From assembly GCA_938046705.1 (NCBI GenBank), contig CALIWP010000145.1:1-18944 (forward strand): a stretch of 18,944 nt of DNA, given 5' to 3'. This DNA comes from an uncultured Campylobacter sp. GTDB taxonomy: Bacteria; Campylobacterota; Campylobacteria; Campylobacterales; Campylobacteraceae. The notes under the pieces were generated by a model. It was not told where the DNA came from. It made no database searches and saw nothing but the letters and a program-made list of their open reading frames with translations. This document shows, piece after piece, positions 14,928 through 18,944 of the stretch (positions are counted from its first letter, which is position 1; the number at the start of each line of letters is the position of its first letter). The translations under genes and the position numbers were made by a program.

Positions 14928-15563
14928 TTACGGAAAATTCTTATCCTTGCTGCTGCACAGCTCGTTTAAAAAGCACTCCTTGCAGTTTGGCTTTATCGCT
15001 TTACAGGTGTAGCGGCCAAAAAGCACCATCGCTTGATGAAGCGTATTTAGCTGCGTTTTAAAGGCTTTAGTTAGGTCAAGCTCGACGGCTTCGGGCGTCT
15101 TGCCCCGGCTAAGGCCAAGCCTATGCGCCACGCGAAAGACGTGCGTATCCACCGCCATCAAATTTGATCCGAAATGCTCGATCAGCACGACGTGAGCGGT
15201 CTTTTGGCCTACACCGGCTAGACTCATCAGCTCTTTTTCGGTCGTAGGTATTTCGCCGTCAAATTCGCTCATCACGCTCTTTGCCATTTTGATCAAATTT
15301 TCTGCTTTGTTATTAAAAAAGCTACAGGAATTTATGAGCGTTTTGACGCTTCCGAGATTTGCCTGTGCTAGGCTCGCGACGTCCGGGTAAGCCTCAAAAA
15401 GCGATGGCGTGATCAAATTTACGCGCTTATCGGTACACTGAGCGCTTAGCATCACGCACACGAGCAGCTCGTAGAGGTTGCGAAATTTAAGCTCGCTGCC
15501 CGCGTCTTTGAAATTTTCTAAAAATAAATTTTTGATAGCGTTTATATCTTTTTTCGTTCTCAT
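14928..15563 (-). CDS. nth: Endonuclease III, base-excision repair DNA glycosylase/AP lyase
   Basis: The 211-residue protein has the helix-hairpin-helix LAGVGQKTAHVV with catalytic Lys121, the catalytic Asp139 in AVDTHVFRVAHRLG, and the C-terminal [4Fe-4S] motif C-x6-C-x2-C-x5-C at Cys187, 194, 197 and 203. It excises oxidised pyrimidines and cuts abasic sites. Length matches the E. coli enzyme. It is divergent from peb4 as in C. jejuni (Cj0595c, from memory). TATAAT at 15608-15603 on its strand is a good -10. Confidence 0.95.
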   Translation of the reverse strand: MRTKKDINAIKNLFLENFKDAGSELKFRNLYELLVCVMLSAQCTDKRVNLITPSLFEAYPDVASLAQANLGSVKTLINSCSFFNNKAENLIKMAKSVMSEFDGEIPTTEKELMSLAGVGQKTAHVVLIEHFGSNLMAVDTHVFRVAHRLGLSRGKTPEAVELDLTKAFKTQLNTLHQAMVLFGRYTCKAIKPNCKECFLNELCSSKDKNFP

Positions 15564-15602
15564 AGCGCCGATTTTAGCCGTTTTTATTTAAATTTTCGAT
15601 GA

Positions 15603-15638
15603 ATTATAACTTATATTTAATGACTTTCCTGCTATAAT
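15603..15638. promoter_or_regulatory. Divergent nth and peb4 promoters
   Basis: Minus-strand TATAAT at 15608-15603 serves nth, 40 bases before its ATG. Plus-strand TATAAT at 15633-15638 serves peb4, 35 bases before its ATG. Neither has a clear TTGACA -35 box, in line with Campylobacter sigma-70 promoters. Confidence 0.6.
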
Positions 15639-15672
15639 CACCCTCGCAAAAATCTAAATTTAAGGAACAAAG

Positions 15673-16485
15673 ATGAATAAAATTTTATTCGCATCTCTTA
15701 GTTTGGCTGCGGCTCTAAGCCTAAACGCGGCGGAGTACGCCACTGTAAACGGAACTGCTATAACCGATAAGGACGTAGCTTTCACGCTTGCTGCTATGCC
15801 TGGCGTAACACTAGAGCAACTACCTAAAGACACTCAAAAAAAAGTGATCGACGAAACTATCAACAGAAAACTACTTCTAGACGAGGCTAAAAAGAGCGGA
15901 CTAGATAAGAGCGACGAATACAAAGCTGCGCTTGAAGAGCTAAAAAACAACCTCGCGCTTGATCTTTGGATGAAGAGAATTTTCGATAATATCAAAGTTA
16001 GCGAAGGCGAAATCAGCGACTTTTATAACAAAAATAAAGCCGAATTTGCCGTGCCTGCACAAGTAAGAGCCAAACATATCCTAGTGGCTACTGAAAAAGA
16101 CGCAAACGATATAATAGCTGCGCTAAAAGGTCTAAAAGGCGACGAGCTGGTTAAAAAATTCGAAGAGCTAGCAAAATCTAAATCTACCGATCAAGGCTCT
16201 GCGGCTAACGGCGGCGAACTAGGATGGTTTGGCCAATCTCAAATGGTAAAACCTTTCGCGGACGCTGCATTCGCGCTTAAAAAAGGCGAAGTAACTCAAA
16301 AACCCGTTAAATCAAATTTCGGCTACCACGTAATCCTAAAAGAGGATAGCAAAGCTGCCGGCACTATAGGTCTAAACGAGGTTAAACCTCAAATAGAGGG
16401 CAACCTAAAGATGGAGAAATTTAGAAACGATATCAGAAAAAGAGGCGACGAGCTTCGCTCAAAAGCTAAAGTAGAATATAAATAA
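15673..16485 (+). CDS. peb4: PEB4/Cbf2-type periplasmic peptidyl-prolyl isomerase and chaperone
   Basis: The 270-residue protein has a signal peptide (1-19, cleavage LNA-AEY). A SurA-like N-terminal chaperone part (about 20-125) is followed by a parvulin domain (about 127-225) with AKHILVAT, GGELGWFGQSQMVKPFADAAF and FGYHVI, and a C-terminal helix completing the chaperone lobe. PEB4 assists outer-membrane protein folding and adhesion in C. jejuni. Start ATG has AAGGA 7 bases upstream. It is followed 10 bases later by fba, the same order as Cj0596-Cj0597 (from memory). Confidence 0.95.
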   Translation: MNKILFASLSLAAALSLNAAEYATVNGTAITDKDVAFTLAAMPGVTLEQLPKDTQKKVIDETINRKLLLDEAKKSGLDKSDEYKAALEELKNNLALDLWMKRIFDNIKVSEGEISDFYNKNKAEFAVPAQVRAKHILVATEKDANDIIAALKGLKGDELVKKFEELAKSKSTDQGSAANGGELGWFGQSQMVKPFADAAFALKKGEVTQKPVKSNFGYHVILKEDSKAAGTIGLNEVKPQIEGNLKMEKFRNDIRKRGDELRSKAKVEYK

Positions 16486-16495
16486 GGTCGATAAA

Positions 16496-17560
16496 ATGGG
16501 TGTTTTAGACGTAGTAAAAGCCGGCGTTTTAAGCGGCGATGACGTAACTAGGCTGTATAAATACGCAAAGGAGCAGGGCTTTGCCATACCTGCGGTAAAC
16601 GTGGTCGGAAGCGACTCGGTAAATGCCGTTTTAGAGGCGGCGAAGACGGCTAACTCACCCGTTATCATCCAGTTTAGTAACGGCGGAGCCGGCTTTTATG
16701 CCGGCAAAGCTTGCGGGAATGCCGATGTGCTAGGCGCAGTAGCAGGCGCGCAGCACGTTCATCTGCTGGCCAAAGCTTACGGCGTACCGGTGATCCTACA
16801 CACCGATCATGCGGCTAGAAAGCTACTGCCGTGGATCGACGAGCTGGTTAAATTTAGCCGCGAATACAAAAAAGCTCACGGCGTGCCGCTTTTTAGCTCG
16901 CATATGCTTGATCTTAGCGAAGAGAGCTTGGAGGAAAATTTAAGCACTTGCGAGAAGTATCTAAAAGAGCTTAGCGAGCTTGGCATCAGCCTAGAAATCG
17001 AGCTTGGCGTAACCGGCGGCGAAGAGGACGGCGTGGATAATACGGGCGTTGATAACGCGCTTTTATATACGCAGCCAGAAGACGTCGCGCAGGCATACGA
17101 ACGACTAAGTAAAATCAGCGATAGATTTAGTATAGCGGCGAGCTTTGGCAACGTTCACGGCGTTTATAAGCCGGGCAACGTCGTGTTGCGACCGGAAATT
17201 TTGAAAAACTCGCAAGCATACGTTGCGGATAAATTTCAAACCCTAACCGATAAACCCGTAAATTTCGTCTTTCACGGCGGTAGCGGTAGCGAGCTAAAGG
17301 ATATCAAAGATGCCGTCAGCTACGGCGTAGTAAAGATGAACATCGACACCGATACGCAGTGGGCGTTTTGGGACGGCGTGAGAGCGTACGAGCTAAAAAA
17401 CAGAGCCTATCTACAAGGTCAAATCGGCAACCCTGAAGGCGACGACAAACCGAACAAAAAGTACTACGATCCGCGCAAATGGCTACGAAGCGGCGAGGAG
17501 TCGATGGTAAAACGCCTGCTAACCGCATTTGAAGATTTAAACTGCTTAAATAGAAATTAA
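16496..17560 (+). CDS. fba: Class II (zinc) fructose-bisphosphate aldolase
   Basis: The 354-residue protein has the class IIA landmarks: LHTDHA with catalytic Asp104 and zinc ligand His105, EIELGVTGGEEDGVDN (Glu169 region), FGNVHGVYKPG with His221, and FHGGSGS with His260. It interconverts fructose-1,6-bisphosphate with DHAP and glyceraldehyde-3-phosphate. In Campylobacter, which usually cannot run full glycolysis from glucose, it serves gluconeogenesis. It is cotranscribed with peb4 (10-base gap) and runs into the MotA/TolQ-like gene 8 bases downstream. Confidence 0.95.
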   Translation: MGVLDVVKAGVLSGDDVTRLYKYAKEQGFAIPAVNVVGSDSVNAVLEAAKTANSPVIIQFSNGGAGFYAGKACGNADVLGAVAGAQHVHLLAKAYGVPVILHTDHAARKLLPWIDELVKFSREYKKAHGVPLFSSHMLDLSEESLEENLSTCEKYLKELSELGISLEIELGVTGGEEDGVDNTGVDNALLYTQPEDVAQAYERLSKISDRFSIAASFGNVHGVYKPGNVVLRPEILKNSQAYVADKFQTLTDKPVNFVFHGGSGSELKDIKDAVSYGVVKMNIDTDTQWAFWDGVRAYELKNRAYLQGQIGNPEGDDKPNKKYYDPRKWLRSGEESMVKRLLTAFEDLNCLNRN

Positions 17561-17568
17561 GGCTTACA

Positions 17569-18906
17569 ATGGAACCCAAAAAAGAAGTGAGAAACGATAA
17601 TTTCACGGATTTGGCTCTACCTGAAGTCAAAGGTAGACAGTCTTTTTTTGTATATACGAAAATTATATTTTTGCCGACGGCGATATATCTCGTCGCGCTT
17701 CTTGGGTTTTTTGGGTATATAGATTTTCAAATCGGCCTACACACGGTCGTTATGATGGGCGTTATTTGGGTGATCTCGCTAATCTTTGCTCAAAATAGCG
17801 CCGAACTTGCTTGCTGCTATTTTGAGCAAAGCGGGGCTGATTTTAAGCGAAATTTAAAAGAATACATCATCAAACATCTTTTAGTTATAGGCAAAGATAC
17901 GAAGTCAAACGCAGGATTTGACGAATTTGTCGCCTATTACACCAGGAATTTACGTAACGAAAATTTTGCTTCCGTGGGTGCTGGCATCTTTCCAATGCTG
18001 GGTATCTTGGGAACGTTTATCAGTATCGCGGTTTCTATGCCGGAGTTTAACTCATCAAATACTACCGAACTTGAAACCGAAATTTCAACCCTTCTTAGCG
18101 GTGTAGCGACTGCGTTTTACGTCTCTATTTATGGTATTTTTCTAGCGCTTTGGTGGATATTTTTTGAAAAATACGGAACGAGTAAATTTGAAACGCTGGT
18201 GCGAAGACAAAAAAATGCTACTAGCGGCTTTTTCTGGACGAAAGAGGAGCTTGATAGAAGGTATTTGCAAGAGAATTTAAGGCACTTTGAGAAGATCGGA
18301 GTGATATTTGAGCACGTTAGTAACGCCGAGTTCTTTGAGGAGCTGGATAAGACTATCGAGGCTAAATTTAAAACTTTTACAAATATCTTGAAAAACGAAG
18401 AAGAGGCCGTCAAACTAAGCGGCGAGCACATCAAACAAACGATGAATACGCTGCTAAAATCCTCAAAAGATCAAAAAGATCTAATCAAAGTTCACGCTGA
18501 AATCTTAAACGTTATCAATAAATTTAACGGCAACATCAAAGATATGCAACTAAAATTTGCCGAGCAGTACAACCGTCTCTATGATGTGGGCGGCGAGCGT
18601 ATCTCAAGGCTCGAAAAGAGCGTGGGCGAACTAGAGTATAATGTTAAAAATTTCAGTGAGTCTCTTTCTAAATTTAGTAGTGAAATCTTAGAAAAACAAA
18701 AACTTGCAATGGATGGCTTTAAAGAGAGCTTGATTGACGGCGTACAGGCATTTAAAAAGGCTTTTGACGACGAAGCAATCGAGGCTTATGATGATAATAG
18801 CGCGCTCATTGAAGGGCTAAAGCAAGACATCGACGAGCTTGATAAAGAGGCGAATGAGATCTTGCAAACCATCGAAAAGGCGAGTATGCTAGATGAAAAC
18901 GCGTAA
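17569..18906 (+). CDS. MotA/TolQ/ExbB-family proton channel protein with long coiled-coil tail
   Basis: The 445-residue protein has four membrane helices at about 28-50, 57-75, 134-157 and 170-200. Helices 3 and 4 carry family motifs, with PMLGILGTFISI and SGVATAFYVSIYGIFLAL resembling TolQ/ExbB. Residues about 220-440 are hydrophilic, heptad-rich and predicted coiled coil, far longer than ExbB or TolQ. The next gene (start 18893, overlapping) begins like a MotB/OmpA partner, so the pair probably forms a proton-driven envelope motor or stator. The position matches C. jejuni Cj0598 (from memory). The architecture is that of ZorA-like proteins, but synteny argues for a core, non-defence role. 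AAGG lies 8 bases before the ATG. Confidence 0.85.
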   Translation: MEPKKEVRNDNFTDLALPEVKGRQSFFVYTKIIFLPTAIYLVALLGFFGYIDFQIGLHTVVMMGVIWVISLIFAQNSAELACCYFEQSGADFKRNLKEYIIKHLLVIGKDTKSNAGFDEFVAYYTRNLRNENFASVGAGIFPMLGILGTFISIAVSMPEFNSSNTTELETEISTLLSGVATAFYVSIYGIFLALWWIFFEKYGTSKFETLVRRQKNATSGFFWTKEELDRRYLQENLRHFEKIGVIFEHVSNAEFFEELDKTIEAKFKTFTNILKNEEEAVKLSGEHIKQTMNTLLKSSKDQKDLIKVHAEILNVINKFNGNIKDMQLKFAEQYNRLYDVGGERISRLEKSVGELEYNVKNFSESLSKFSSEILEKQKLAMDGFKESLIDGVQAFKKAFDDEAIEAYDDNSALIEGLKQDIDELDKEANEILQTIEKASMLDENA

Positions 18907-18944
18907 CGAGAACAAAAGCGGAGACCAGACCTTTTGGATATCGT
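18893..18944 (+). CDS. Probable OmpA/MotB-family protein, N-terminal fragment cut by window end
   Basis: ATG at 18893 overlaps the last 14 bases of the upstream gene in a different frame. The 17 visible residues (MKTRNENKSGDQTFWIS) are basic and polar, then reach an F-W-I that commonly precedes the single membrane helix of MotB/OmpA-like stator partners. The gene order with the MotA/TolQ-like protein supports the call, as in Cj0598-Cj0599. Too little is visible for certainty. Confidence 0.6.
   Translation, partial: MKTRNENKSGDQTFWIS

Noticed and set aside
17569..18944. A complete Zorya defence system
   Set aside because: Only the ZorA-like and the start of a possible ZorB-like gene are in view, and the neighbourhood matches a conserved Campylobacter core locus, so a defence call is not supported.
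1..18944. CRISPR array, insertion sequence, prophage or integration site
   Set aside because: No regularly spaced repeats, transposase, integrase or phage proteins seen. The only tandem repeat is the 24-bp coding one at 834-914.

Overview
The window looks like chromosomal DNA of a Campylobacter from the higher-GC group (C. showae, rectus, curvus or concisus type). Three things point there: the very frequent AAATTT words in coding DNA, the AT-rich TATAAT/TAAAAT -10 elements, and the right-hand gene order nth (minus) / peb4 - class II fba - MotA/TolQ-like - OmpA-like (plus). From memory that order matches the C. jejuni core block around Cj0595c-Cj0599. The species is an inference.

Region 1 (1-980) holds the 3' part of an AT-rich, cysteine-rich Sel1-repeat (Hcp-like) secreted protein gene. 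A 19-base deletion in its sixth repeat breaks the frame. A bidirectional terminator follows.

Region 2 (996-9230, all minus strand) is a nine-gene iron/heme acquisition operon. In transcription order it encodes ExbB, ExbD, a TonB-dependent receptor, a FecCD-type permease, an ABC ATPase, a periplasmic binding protein, TonB, a HutW/ChuW-type radical SAM protein and a flavodoxin. Most junctions overlap or are very tight. This is a complete route: an outer-membrane receptor with its own energising complex, periplasmic capture, inner-membrane import, then cytoplasmic oxygen-independent heme ring opening with a dedicated electron donor. A second TonB-dependent receptor (9406-11451) lies upstream with its own terminator and a strong Fur-box-like palindrome. 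Its start region appears damaged or frameshift-controlled.

Region 3 (11789-13704, minus) holds a small protein that looks like the N-terminal DUF2470 domain of HugZ/ChuZ heme oxygenases standing alone, preceded by a YojI/PvdE-like ABC exporter. Divergent to these is a YigZ/IMPACT gene (13796-14416).

Region 4 (14417-14927) is a 511-base gap between convergent genes. It contains a degenerate direct duplication, and one copy carries a long inverted repeat.

Region 5 (14928-18944) is the conserved block: nth (endonuclease III) divergent from peb4 (periplasmic PPIase/chaperone), class II fructose-bisphosphate aldolase, a four-TM MotA/TolQ-family protein with a long coiled-coil tail, and the first codons of its likely MotB/OmpA-type partner. 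I see no tRNA, rRNA, CRISPR array, transposase or prophage gene.
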